This document shows positions 45,467 to 55,718 of a DNA stretch of 64,000 nt, in pieces; positions within the stretch are counted from its first letter, which is position 1; each line of letters opens with the position of its first letter. The notes under the pieces are model-generated. The model saw only the letters and a program-made list of their open reading frames with translations, was not told where the DNA came from and ran no database searches. The DNA is from Stenocarpella maydis (taxonomy: Eukaryota; Ascomycota; Sordariomycetes; Diaporthales; Diaporthaceae): contig NQMI01000097.1 of the NCBI GenBank assembly GCA_002270565.1, positions 118,921 to 182,920 on the forward strand, in the 5' to 3' direction. The position numbers and the translations under genes are program-made.

Positions 45467-46194
45467 CTCGAAGAATACAGCTTCCCCGTTGTTCTGCTGG
45501 TGGCTGGTTAGTGGTCGTTGTTGACCAGCATGAGGAGTTCGGCTTTGAGGCTGGTGGACAGCTAAGAACTCGCAGGGTTGGGCCCCTTGCTTTTGCTTGG
45601 CCTTGGCTTGACAAGAATTTGGTACCAACTTAGCGGCCTGTACAGATCTGCAGTCACCCGGAAGCACCGTTCTGTTACCAGCCGCCTTTTATTTTCTATG
45701 CATAATGGAGAGGAGAATCAAGTCAGTAAGCTTCCCAACCCAGAAAGAAACCTAATGGGTTGATGGGCTTTTGGTGGTGCCGGCTCGGCAGGCTTTCGAC
45801 CCTGAGCGTGAACACAGTGGACTCGCAGCTAACATCAACAACCACTTCAGGCTTGGTCCACACGTTGAAGACCGGAATTTCCATATCAAAAGGCTCGCAC
45901 TGAGCCATATCCGTTGACTCCCCGGACGATGAAGCCCCTACTAAAATCCAGTTACCGTTTCAACAGGCAGCCTTCGGTCCAGTACTTGATGCAAGAGCCG
46001 CTGAGCAGGCTTCACGATCAAAAGTACCAATGGGTACTAGTAGTAGGTTGAGAGCTCATAGACCTTGGGGTACAAATACTGCATCAAGGGCTTCATCGTG
46101 CTCCCCATCGACCGTGCCGCGGAGCTTCGAGTTGTTTAGCAACGAAAGCAAAACGGCAGAACTGACACCGAATGTTTGAGTCATTGGCACCGCC
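45467..46194. other. Intergenic
   Basis: LDAH promoter side and 5' flank of the broken protease. No gene seen. Confidence 0.5.
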
Positions 46195-47280
46195 GTGGCA
46201 GTAGAGGAAAGATTCGAGGCTAATTTTAATAGTACTAGTACTGAGACTGATGAGTGGATCGAAAAGTTTGAGCAGCTGGTCGACCGATTCTATGTCGACA
46301 AGGTCGAGGGCCAATCGCGTTCTGATAACCAAAGCCCAAATCGAGGCAAAGTGGCTATTCTTTATACAGGAATCGACAGGGATCATCCGGAGTTCTTCGG
46401 GGAGGAAAGAATAAAGGCGCGCGCAAGCTGGACTGGCACATCGGTAAACGAAGATGCCTCTGGCCATGGCACACATATTGCAAGCACCATCCTACATCTG
46501 ACCAGGAACGTCGATGTTTACATTGCTTAAGTCACAGATGGCCACGTGCTTAATGATACGGACTGCGTTGCAATGTAGGTGACTGCTATACTACGCCGTT
46601 GCCCCCTCAACGTAATATAGAGCTAATTCATGCTGGGGAGACAGGCAATTAACCTCGCCTGTGAGGGGTGGGAATTCGACATAATTTCTTTGTCTTTAGG
46701 GTTCCAACGTGGTATCCCGTCGATCCAGGAGGCCATCGACAAAGCAGTATCTCCTGACCCCAATTTGATGATCTTCGCAGCGGCATCCAACGACGCGTCC
46801 AACACTCCCCGTGCGTATCCAGCGAGTCATGACAGGGTCATATGCGTCCATTCGGCCGACGGCTTGTGAAATAGGTCCAAATTCAACCAAACAGCTCTCG
46901 AAGGAACCGATAACTTCTGCGTTGTTGGTGAAGATATCCAAGCCGCATGGCCGCGAGGCCACACTCAGTACTGAGGTGTGCGGCGAATGTCGGGAACTTC
47001 TTTCGCCACCCCAATTGCAGTCGCTGTGGCTGCTTTCATGCTGGATTATGTCGAGAAAAATGCCCTACAGCATGAAGAGTGGTTGATTTCTTTGGGGAGT
47101 TACCATGGAGTCGGAGCTATCTTCGCTGCTCTATCTCGGAAGAGGGAGAGCCCTGAGCTAGGGTACCATCTCGTGAATCCGCTCTATGGCCTTGCTCAAG
47201 GCGGAAGCACAGTCCAACGAGTACTCAGTATGATAGAGAACGAGCTGGACAGGTACGTTGGTTTCGAAAGAGAAATTTAA
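46195..47280 (+). pseudogene. Subtilisin-like serine protease (S8), inactivated
   Basis: One frame carries the whole family pattern but is cut by several stops (TAA at 46528-46530, TAG at ~46576, further stops to ~46625, TGA at 46867-46869 and ~46972). Ordered landmarks are VEERFEANFNSTSTETDEWI; VAILYTGIDRDHPEF, where the catalytic-Asp block should read V-A-I-L-D-T-G but has Tyr; GHGTHIASTILHL with the catalytic His; WEFDIISLSLGFQRG; IFAAASNDASNTPRAYPASHDRVICVHSADGL; and MSGTSFATPIAVAVAAFML with the catalytic Ser. So His and Ser survive and Asp is lost. The N-terminal 'FEERF...STQTDEWI' type is that of subtilases found in fungal cell-death and NLR contexts. It ends 47 bp from, and converges on, the next gene. 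Confidence 0.85.
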
Positions 47281-47327
47281 ACGGGTGTTTACGTGTTCCA
47301 TTCCTTCACAACGACACACAACCCATA

Positions 47328-48008
47328 TCAGATCTTGTCCTCTGGCAAGGCCTTGGGTATTCCCACCAAAGCTTCTCCGCCTTCGTCATGAATTCCATTC
47401 AAATCATCAGACGGGTTTGGGTCGCTCAATTCCAGGAATTGTGGCTCTTTGTTTGGTCCAACACCATGGTTGAACATGGCACCCTTGATGTAGCCTACCT
47501 GAGCCACATTCTCTTCACGTCTTGCTGCTCGCAACTTCTGCACTCTGTAAGCAAATACGAAGTCTTCAGAATCTTCGAATGAGACACTTTCGGTTGTGCC
47601 AGATGAGGAGGCTATTGTAGGTCCGGTTGATGCAGGGAAGGGCGATCCTGCAATTGTCGCATTGATGCTGAGGTCCAGGGATCCGCCGACGTTCCTCGAG
47701 CACCCAAGCCCGCATACTTTTCCTAGGCGTGCTGAACGACTTCGGTGATGAGAGCTGGAGAAGTGCGGAAACCACAAACAATTTGTCCATATGCCAAACT
47801 GGTGCGCGTGCGTCTTTCCCTTTTGCCATTCCATTCCATGCTTCGTTGAAGAGACGAGCTCCTCTGACTCGGTAACGGCGGCCGTGGAGGTGGCCAGAGC
47901 TGGCACGGGTCGACTAGGTGAGATGATGATGTTGCCTAGGGCGATGGGTCCGTCGGGAGGATAATCCCAACTTGGGGCAAGGAAGTATTGCTTGATTCGG
48001 TTTGCCAT
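47328..48008 (-). pseudogene. Gasdermin-like (HET-Q1/RCD-1-type) cell-death effector candidate, internally deleted
   Basis: Open frame of 226 aa from ATG 48008. The start MANRIKQYFLAPSWDYPPDG, then PIALGNIIISPSRPVPAL and FGIWT, and the later GGSLDLSINATIAG, VSFEDSEDFVFAYRVQKLR and YIKGAMF, belong to a fungal family that I associate with gasdermin-like death effectors. Between FGIWTN and GGSLDLS only ~33 residues of unrelated, Ser/His/Arg-rich text stand where I expect ~80-100 residues of core beta structure. An internal deletion with a frame change is the simplest explanation. A ~47-residue tail follows KGAMF, similar in size to the inhibitory tail removed by protease in Podospora HET-Q1. The family call is from memory; the adjacent subtilase supports it. 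As it stands it should be inactive. Confidence 0.45.
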
Positions 48009-48940
48009 CGCGCTGCATAGGCCAGTTAGATTACTTGGACTTTTGGTAGCCACTGGAGGGGCTTTATAACATCAGGTCCAGATGCACATTCTGAGCTACA
48101 GAAACCCGACAGAAGAGGCTTAGAGCCGACACGCAGCGTTCAGCCACCCTCGAGTGGATATGTTGAATTCCCAGTATTTACTGCGATTACAGTCCTGTTC
48201 TTACCATAGGGTTTGTATTGACTCATTATGTCGTAGATCTCAATTAATTTCCTTGAGGTTTACCAAGGATTCTACCATGAAGGAAAGCTCAAAAGAGCCC
48301 CCCTGATATTAAGGTCTGAGTAAAGCCTTTAAAGTTGGTTCTCCTCAGGGATCGCCATAAAGTCTCGTCCTTTCAGGTAATTAAACAGCCTGCAGCCAGC
48401 AACGCAACAAAGTCAGAGGTTATATTATAATAATTATAAGTATATAGTCTTGAAGAATTATACCCTTGATATTAAATGATAAATGAAATACTAATAATAA
48501 TATATTTTAAAATATACTAGCTAGTTATTAAGAAAATAGTAACAGCGTTGTAATGAGGCTAGTTGAGGCTTACAGAGCTAGCTGGGGATGTTTCCACTGT
48601 AGGTTTTGAGCCTTTAAAATGTGACACAGACATCCGATTTGATACAGGCCGGCTGGCAGTCCTTCCTTGAAAGGTTAAAGTATAAGGAATCGTGCTTAAT
48701 TATCATGAGATGAACATTGCCTTTCATTTTATAATGAGGGAGCGAGCGCATATGAGCCACTTGTGTTCCTGGACTCAAGGTGTTAGTTACGAGGCCTGTC
48801 AGTGGGGCGCTAGCAAGGGTGTGTCTACTTGCATACCTCCTGCTAGGGACGTTGCTCTGACCCTTGCTCGTAGTACTTCTACCGAACCTCGAGCTTCTCG
48901 TGCTGTTCCCACCCACTCCACCACAAACACCACCCCGAAG
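48009..48940. other. Intergenic with AT-rich patch
   Basis: A very AT-rich block at ~48415-48560 marks the edge between the accessory middle and the conserved right-hand block. The ~200 bp before the MFAP1 start are its probable promoter and leader. Confidence 0.55.
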
Positions 48941-50227
48941 ATGCCTCCCAAACGCATGACTGCGAACCCCGTCCGGCCGGGCCGCCATTTCGCCGGCAAA
49001 GCAGCAGGTGGCTCCTCATCCTCCGACTCGGACGACAGCGGCGCCGAGCAAGAAGTCAAGCCCGAACCCCCCAAGAAGCGCACCATCGCACCGCCACCAA
49101 AAGTGCCCAGCGCAGGGCGCATCATCAGCACAAACAGCAGCGCTAATAAGGCAAGCGAGGAGGCGAAGAGGCTAGCTGCGGCGAAACAGCGCGCCGAGAT
49201 CGAGCGCAAGGCCAAAGAAGAGGGGTTCGTCACCGAGGACGAGGACGGAGAAAGCGAGGAGGCGGAGGAAGAGGAGAGCGGCAGCGAAGATGAATCCTCG
49301 TCAGAGGAGGAGAGCAGTGGGGAGGAGGCACCAAGGCGGCTGATGGTGCGGCCCAAGTTCATATCCAGGGCCAACCGCGCGAAACAAGAAGAGGACCCCG
49401 CCAGGAAGGAGGAGGAAGAGGAGGCCAAGCGGCGCGCCGAGGCAGACGCCATGGTCGAGGAACAGATCCAGAAGGACCTCGCGGCGCGCGCGGCGGGCAA
49501 GAAGCACTGGGACGACGACGAGCGCTCGGGCGAGGAGGACGTGGACGACACGGACGACCTGGACCCGGCGGCCGAGTACGCGGCGTGGAAGCTGCGCGAG
49601 CTAAAGCGGCTGAAGCGCGCGCGCGAGGCCATCGAGGCCAGGGAGGCCGAGATCGCCGAGAAGGAGCGGCGGCAGAACCTGACCGAGGCGGAGCGGGCGG
49701 CCGAGGACGAGGCGCTGGTGGCGCGGCAGCGCGAGGACAAGGAGTCGCGCGGCAAGATGGGCTACATGCAGCGCTACTTCCACCGCGGCGCCTTCTACCA
49801 GGACGAGGCGGCAGCCCAGGGGCTCGACAAGCGCGACATCATGGGCGCGCGCTTCGCGGACGACGTGCGCAACCGCGAGCTGCTGCCCCAGGCGCTGCAG
49901 ATGCGCGACATGACCAAGCTTGGCAAGAAGGGCGCCACCAAGTACAAGGACCTCAAGAGCGAGGACACGGGCGCCTGGGGCCGGCTCGAGGACCAGAGGC
50001 GCAAGAGGAGCGAGTGGGACCAGTACCGGGACGGCGACAGGGACGGCGACAGGGCCGGTGGTGATTATGGTGGGAAGGGGGCCAATGCTATGCCCTTGGG
50101 TCGGAGGCGGTCCAGGTCGCGGTCGCCGAGGCGGGGCCGTGACGATCACAGAGACCGGAAGAGAGAATACTCCAGGGAGAGGGACCGCTACGATGATGAC
50201 AAGCGGAGGAGAGTAGATTCGAGGTAG
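48941..50227 (+). CDS. MFAP1: MFAP1-like spliceosomal protein
   Basis: Single exon, 428 aa from the ATG of MPPKRMTANPVRPGRHFAGK. MFAP1 proteins are nuclear components of the spliceosomal B complex that bind Prp38. The sequence is highly charged. Residues ~100-130 are an acidic run (EDESSSEEESSGEEA), preceded and followed by long Glu/Arg/Ala coiled coil. The conserved C-terminal MFAP1 block (~residues 205-375) includes AAWKLRELKRLKRARE, RRQNLTEAERAAED, KMGYMQRYFHRGAFYQDE and MTKLGKKGATKYKDLKSEDT. These are the family's best conserved strings. The tail is RS-rich (RRRSRSRSPRRGRDD). It is the first of the tightly packed conserved genes on the right. Confidence 0.93.
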   Translation: MPPKRMTANPVRPGRHFAGKAAGGSSSSDSDDSGAEQEVKPEPPKKRTIAPPPKVPSAGRIISTNSSANKASEEAKRLAAAKQRAEIERKAKEEGFVTEDEDGESEEAEEEESGSEDESSSEEESSGEEAPRRLMVRPKFISRANRAKQEEDPARKEEEEEAKRRAEADAMVEEQIQKDLAARAAGKKHWDDDERSGEEDVDDTDDLDPAAEYAAWKLRELKRLKRAREAIEAREAEIAEKERRQNLTEAERAAEDEALVARQREDKESRGKMGYMQRYFHRGAFYQDEAAAQGLDKRDIMGARFADDVRNRELLPQALQMRDMTKLGKKGATKYKDLKSEDTGAWGRLEDQRRKRSEWDQYRDGDRDGDRAGGDYGGKGANAMPLGRRRSRSRSPRRGRDDHRDRKREYSRERDRYDDDKRRRVDSR

Positions 50228-50432
50228 ACCGACTCCCAACGAAGCCGCCCTGGGCGGGTCATTCACGAGACAACTACCCAGAAGCTCAAAGAAATACCGT
50301 CGCCGTCGCTGTATCTCGTCGCACAAGACGCGCAGGTCAGGCGAGAAAACAATGCAAGAGTCAAGACATGCCTCCTGCTGTCCATCCTTGAAAGCCAGCA
50401 CCGTCGAGCCCATTAGACGGTCTCATACCGCG

Positions 50433-50466
<34 letters not shown>

Positions 50467-50618
50467 ACATCTTTGCTGTAGTCACGTTGAAAATCTTGCG
50501 TTGACGACGCCACTGCATTTGATAACAATATGGCATTGGCTATTAGCCTTGGTACACCAATGAGCCAGAACTCCTGCGTGCCCTCATGCATTATTAAAAG
50601 AATCCGATATGAACACGT
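50228..50618. other. Intergenic, between convergent genes, with GA tract
   Basis: Shared 3' flank of MFAP1 and POLA2. It contains the GA dinucleotide tract at 50437-50465. Confidence 0.6.
50437..50465. repeat. GA dinucleotide microsatellite
   Basis: About 14 uninterrupted GA units in the 3' intergenic region. Confidence 0.95.
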
Positions 50619-52787
50619 CTATATCCTGGTGATCTCTACCCTTGCCCTGTCAAATATCTTATGACCCAGCACGCTTCCGCCTGCCTCCTGAATATACGAT
50701 AGCGAGGGTGGATACAGAGTCATCCGGGCATATGTCCCCGCTCCTCGGCGCTTGGAAAGGAGACCGGGGTTGATTACAAGGACACTTTCAACAACCTGCG
50801 CGCTTTCAGTCAGCCACGGATTCATCATGTATCACTCGGTAACCGTAGTATGTGTATCCATGGACATACCTTTGCAAAAGGCGGCAGCGCGCTCGGCACG
50901 ACCAACACGTCCGGCCTGACACCAACCATCTCGCCCAGCTTGAGGTAGCTCACGTCCAGCATCGGCCCCACGGGCCTGCCGTCCTCGGCGCCCGTCTTGG
51001 GGTACTTGCTGCGGTCCGAGGGCGGAAACACGGGGAAGTAGTGGCGCTGCTCGATCAGGTACCGCGACAGCCTCGCCAGGAGGTCCGCAACGGGCGCCGG
51101 CCGGCTCGTGCACTCCTCGCCCCTGAGGTCCCACAGCACGTCCTGCGAGGACACGCCCAGGAGCATCTCGTTGACGGACAGGGTCGTTGGGTTGCCCACG
51201 ATCCTGACGGCCTTGTGCAGGCCGAGGTCCTTCCTGAGGAAGGAGTCCTGAGGCCACGAGACGTGCTTGTCGATTACGTCTCGCGTCGAGGGGATGAGGA
51301 TGATTGTCACTGCGGGGTTGGCGGCGACGAGGCGGTTGAGGACGGGGGATATCATGTACTTGAACACGCTGGCCATGGTCGCCAGGTCGGGGTCAACGTT
51401 GGCCTCCTCTGGGAGATCGAAGTCGCCTGATGCAATGAGCGGGTGGTCGATGTCGATGAAAGGACCCGTCAGGACGAGTGCGTCTACATATGTGTCGGCT
51501 GCCACGGTGCAGAGCTGGTGGAGCGGCTCAAAGTCTAGGTTATCGTCTGCAGTGTAGGGGCCGGCTGCGTACAAAACATTTAGCGGCAGAGGTTCGCTGT
51601 CCGTTTCCATGGCGTCAGGACCGCCCAGAAGCCTCTCCCTGTGAGCTTGCAAGGCTGCTGGCGTCGACGCGGCGCTGCCCAGGAGAGGGACCTCAAGGAT
51701 CTCCTTGACGATAAAACTGTGGCCTGATGCGTTGCTCCCTCGCAGGGCGACAATCTGGCCCGGGAAGAATTGGTAATTCTGGATCTTGTCCATACTCAGA
51801 GGCACGCGCAGGCCACCACCTGTCCTCCTTGATGCCTCGAGAACTAGCGAGGCGGCATTAAGCTTGCCTTCTGAAGAGTCTGACGCGATCCGGCCGACGG
51901 CTACAATCTCGGTGGTACTTTGAGAAGCAGCGCTGCCGAAGGCAGAGTGGTCCAGTTTGTGGTGTTTCTTTACAATGTCCAAAAAGTCGTCTATCCGGTC
52001 GTCCAGAATCTCAGATGCTTCTGATAATTTCATGCCCAGTGGCTTGTAGCCCAGCTTCTTCAGGTCTGACGCTGCGGTCAGTTTGACGCGAGACTCTCCG
52101 AAAGGGGCAATCGGAGGCTCTGGAGCCGGCAGTTGGCTGTTCAGGATCTCAAGGACCTGGCCTGGATTGGAACGGTCATTGAAGGAAGATGGGCTGTTGG
52201 AGGAGATTAGCAAATTGTGACCGGTGACGAGTCAGCACGGAGACCTACGGCCCCATGGAGTCCAGCTGGTCTTTGAGGTTCGCTGTAGACCTCGGATCTG
52301 GCAAGCTCGCTGCATGTTCTGACTTGACGCGAGACGTTGGTGTCTCCCTTTTCTTGATGGCACTCTTCCGTGCCGCGGGAGTATTTGGGAGGAGGCCGTC
52401 GATCCTGGTTGCTGTCAATACGATACATGATAAATGCGTCCGTCTCTGAGACGCCACTCACATGCCGAATACATCGCCCCCCTTGGCAGCTCCCCTTGGA
52501 GTAGCCCCAACTCGATGCTTCTCTGGCCTGGAGTGGGATTGTGTGCGGGTGCTCTTCTCCAGAGCATCCTGCAGGTCCTGCTTGAACGCCCGAATCTTCT
52601 CGTAAGACGGCTGTGTCGCTTCTATGTCCATTTTTATGCAGTACGATTCCCACTTGAAGAAGAGATCCTGAGGTGCCAGGTCATGCAGCCTCATGATGGA
52701 CTGCATCTCCACCACAACGTCCTGGCCCAGGCCCTTGGCCCCGGCACCGAAGAGCTCGTTGAGCTCTGACACGGTTGGGTCTGCCAT
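50619..52787 (-). CDS. POLA2: DNA polymerase alpha subunit B (Pol12/POLA2)
   Basis: Four exons (52787-52462, 52404-52249, 52193-50870, 50795-50619); introns 57, 55 and 74 bp; phases close to 660 aa. It is the regulatory B subunit of the primase-polymerase alpha complex that lays down primers for DNA replication. The N-terminal helical domain (MADPTVSELNELFG..., WESYCIKMDIEATQPSYEKIRAF) is followed by a linker with LLPNTPA. The OB and inactive phosphoesterase domains (~240-640) contain VALRGSNASGHSFIVKEI, LNVLYAAGPYT, ALVLTGPFIDIDHPLI, TIILIPSTRDVIDKHVSWPQ, VRIVGNPTTLSVNEMLLGVSS and DVLVVPSALPPFAK. The last exon gives the final strands (VLVINPGLLSKRRGAGTYAR). Divergent from the Sec14-like gene. 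Confidence 0.96.
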
Positions 52788-53387
52788 GGTGGCAATGTCT
52801 TTTCCTGAGCGGAGCTGTATGACGGGTGACGGTGCCTTTATGATCTGGGCGGTAATCCAGGTCTGAGCAGTTGTCGGCGTGGTTTTGGTGCGAAAGCCAG
52901 TATGCCACCTCAGGAGTGGATGAGATTTGGGAGACGCGTCCCGACGCGCTTTGGAAAACAGCTTTAATTGAGCAGGGATCCTCAGAGTATGGACCTGCAA
53001 CAGCACTGAGCAGGGCCCGGGGGCTGCCGGGGCGCTGAAATCTTATCGATAGCATGCGCTGACAGCGGCCAAGGCGCGCTACCAACATCAGCCGAGATTT
53101 AGTGGTCCGCCCCGAAGATCCGGGATGAGATTCCACATGGCTCGGGCCATCCACTGACAGGTCCCCCCTTTAATGACACCTTGACGGCCCAACAACTACG
53201 GGCTGGAACTTACTTTCCGCAGTCCGTCCGTGTTGGTGAAATCTTGGGACCCATCCAGCATCTGCCGCTCGTCTGGACCGCCCTCCTGCCATTCCTCTGA
53301 ATTTCTTTGACTCGGTCCACCACCGGCCAAACAAACGGCGTCGATATTCTTCTTGCGCTTCTAGTTCACCATCTATCATAATCCAGC
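52788..53387. promoter_or_regulatory. Shared divergent promoter region, POLA2 / Sec14-like
   Basis: 600 bp between two divergent start codons must contain both promoters. No specific site claimed. Confidence 0.5.
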
Positions 53388-54464
53388 ATGGCAGACTCGG
53401 CAGACAGTACCATCCTGAAAACCCCTATAGAGCACCCTCTGGAGACGAGCAAGCCGAAGCCAGCGGCTGAGCTTAGCGACGACCAGCTCCAGAAATATGA
53501 GTGGCTTCTGAACCAGGTCAAGCACTGGTCCCAGCCAGACTCGGGCGTCACCGTGCCCAAAGACGCGCCCAAGGATCTCACAGACGACGAGAAGCGCTGG
53601 CTCACAAGAGAATGCCTCCTCCGCTACCTCCGCGCCACAAAGTGGGCCAAGGAGCACTCCGAGAAGCGCCTGATAGCGACGCTCCTCTGGCGGCGCGAGT
53701 TCGGTGTCTACGAGAAGCTCACCCCAGATCACATCTCGCCTGAGAACGAGACGGGCAAGCAACTCATCCTGGGCTACGACAAGGAGGGCCACCCGTGCCA
53801 GTACCTGATACCCGGCCGCCAGAACACGGAGCCCAGCCACCGCCAGGTGGAGCACCTCGTCTTCATGCTGGAGCGCACCATCGAGCTGATGCCGGCGGGC
53901 CAGGAGATGCTGGCGCTGCTCATCAACTTCAAGACCAGCGCGACGCGGAGCTACACGGCGCCGCCGATGAGCCAGTCCAAGGAGGTGCTGAACATCCTGC
54001 AGACGCACTACCCGGAGCGGCTGGGCAAGGCGCTCATCATCAACGTGCCGTTCCTGGTCAACGGCTTCTTCAAGCTCATCAGGCCGTTCCTGGACCCCGT
54101 CACCAAGGAGAAGATGAAGTTCAACGAGGACATGAAGCAGTACGTGCCTGCGGAGCAGCTGTGGACCGAGTTCAGCGACGGCGCGCTCAGGTTCGAGTAC
54201 GACCACGCCGCCTACTGGCCGGCGCTGCTGAAGCTGTGCGAGGAGAGGAAGGAGGCCCAGAAGAGGAGGTGGGTCGAGGGCGGCAGCGTCATCGGGGAGT
54301 CGGAGCTGTACCTCAAGGGCGCGACGGATAGGGGCGTCAATAGCGCCGCCGACGATGCGGCCGATGCTGTCAAGGAGAAGCTTGCTATCGGGGAGGGCGA
54401 GGCGCAGAGAGCAGGCAATGGTGCAGCTGAAGAACAGCCTGTTGCTGTGGAGAGTGCTACATGA
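53388..54464 (+). CDS. Sec14-like CRAL-TRIO lipid-transfer protein
   Basis: Single exon, 358 aa. The CRAL-TRIO N-terminal helical part lies at about 60-105 (DDEKRWLTRECLLRYLRATKW, LIATLLWRREFGVYEKLTPD). The lipid-binding domain spans ~120-290 (QLILGYDKEGHPCQYLIPGRQN, HLVFMLERTIELMPAGQEM, LALLINFKTSATRSYTAPPM, VLNILQTHYPERLGKALIIN, VPFLVNGFFKLIRPFLDPVT, KMKFNEDMKQYVPAEQLWTE). It is of the Pdr16/Pdr17-like group that carries phosphatidylinositol and sterols between membranes. The C-terminal ~50 residues are Ala/Glu-rich and disordered. Third-position GC is very high here, giving long spurious open frames in the other registers. Confidence 0.92.
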   Translation: MADSADSTILKTPIEHPLETSKPKPAAELSDDQLQKYEWLLNQVKHWSQPDSGVTVPKDAPKDLTDDEKRWLTRECLLRYLRATKWAKEHSEKRLIATLLWRREFGVYEKLTPDHISPENETGKQLILGYDKEGHPCQYLIPGRQNTEPSHRQVEHLVFMLERTIELMPAGQEMLALLINFKTSATRSYTAPPMSQSKEVLNILQTHYPERLGKALIINVPFLVNGFFKLIRPFLDPVTKEKMKFNEDMKQYVPAEQLWTEFSDGALRFEYDHAAYWPALLKLCEERKEAQKRRWVEGGSVIGESELYLKGATDRGVNSAADDAADAVKEKLAIGEGEAQRAGNGAAEEQPVAVESAT

Positions 54465-54914
54465 GAGCGATGTTGGAGCAGTGGAATTGTTCGCCAAAAG
54501 GGTGTCACTGGTATAGACTGTGGAGTACTCGTTTCACACTGATCGGAAAATCCAGCAAGGCGCGATAGATACCTCTACAGTAATTAGAATCCCGGACTAT
54601 TTTTCTGAGAGCGGTGGTGCCGAGGCTGAAATATGAACCCAATCCGTTTATTAGGTCGGGCGACATGGCTCAGACTGAGCTATGTAGTGTAGCCATTTAC
54701 CACCCCCCCCCCCCAACAAGGGTTATCACGGATAAGGCTCCAAACCCCTGACACAGCTTCTGGCCATTGACTTAGCACCTGCATGTAGATAGTCTACACC
54801 CGTAACGGCCTCTTTAAGCCCACCATTGAATCTCCCCGAGGCCGATGAACAACACTACACAACACAAGGACGCGCGCCCACACACAGACACACACGCAGA
54901 CACACACGCCCACA
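54465..54914. other. Intergenic, C-run and CA-rich leader
   Basis: Holds a C-run (~54702-54713) and a CACACA/CACGCA-rich stretch (54880-54912) just before the TRS31 start. No gene seen. Confidence 0.6.
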
Positions 54915-55718
54915 ATGTCCAGCGTACCAACACACAAGCCAGGGGCAAGTAAAGATGCCCTGGCGCCGCCAGGCAGCGGGCTGCGATACCCCACGAGCGG
55001 CAAGACCATCTACCACCGACCGCTGAACCGGACGCGCACGTCGGAGCTCAGCCAGGCCAGCTTCGCGTACCTCTTCTCCGAGATGGTCAGCTATGCGCAG
55101 CGGAGGGTGACGGGCATTCAGGACCTAGAAAAGAGGTATGTCCGTCGGACCCCCTCCCGAAACCCAAGACCAGAGGTAGCCTAACCACCCAACACCAAAA
55201 AGGCTCAACGTGCAGGGCCACCCGATAGGCCTCAAGCTCCTCGACCTCCTCCTCTACCGCGAGCCGCCCCGGCAGCAGGTCCGCCCCCGCGACATCATCG
55301 CCCTCCTGCACCTCATCAAGATCCAGCTGTGGACGCACCTCTTCGGGCGCCAGGCCGACCAGATCCAGCGGTCGAGCAACCCGGACACGCCCGACGAGTA
55401 CATGATCATCGACAACGAGCCCCTCGTCAACGCCTACGTCAGCGTGCCCCGCGAGATGTCCCAGCTCAACTGCGCCGCCTACGTGGCGGGCATGATCGAG
55501 GGCGTCTGCGACGGCGCCGGGTTCCCCGCGCGCGTCACCGCCCACAGCGTCGGGGGCCAGGCCGCGGCCGCCGCGGGCGGGAGGCCGCGGGTGCCGGGGA
55601 CGCCGGGGCGGCCGCCGCCGGCGCCGTGCAGGAGATGTGGCCGGGCAAGACCGTGTTCCTGGTCAAGTTTGCCGGGGAGGTGCTCGAGAGGGAGGCATAC
55701 CTTGGCGTGGCGAAGTGA
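54915..55718 (+). CDS. TRS31: TRAPP complex subunit TRS31/TRAPPC5, with an apparent 1-base frameshift
   Basis: Exons 54915-55135 and 55203-55718, 67-bp intron. TRS31 is a Bet3-fold subunit of the TRAPP tethering complexes, acting as exchange factor for Ypt1/Rab1 at the Golgi. Landmarks are KTIYHRPLNRTRTSELSQAS, FAYLFSEMVSYAQRRVTGIQ, DLEKRLNVQGHPIGLKLLDL, EYMIIDNEPLVNAYVSVPRE and LNCAAYVAGMIEGVCDGAGF. Downstream of VTAHSVGGQ the frame runs into Arg/Pro-rich nonsense, while the expected C-terminus (AVQEMWPGKTVFLVKFAGEV, LEREAYLGVAK, stop 55716-55718) is in another frame. One missing base in the G-rich run at ~55579-55581 explains it, and restores a multiple of three (245 aa). Sequencing or assembly error is more likely than a real mutation in an essential gene. 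Confidence 0.88.

Noticed and set aside
49601..50413. Long minus-strand frame opposite MFAP1
   Set aside because: Leu/Val-rich shadow of a Glu/Arg-rich gene.
53376..54497. Long minus-strand frame opposite the Sec14-like gene
   Set aside because: Mirror of a high-GC3 coding region; the plus strand has the CRAL-TRIO domain.
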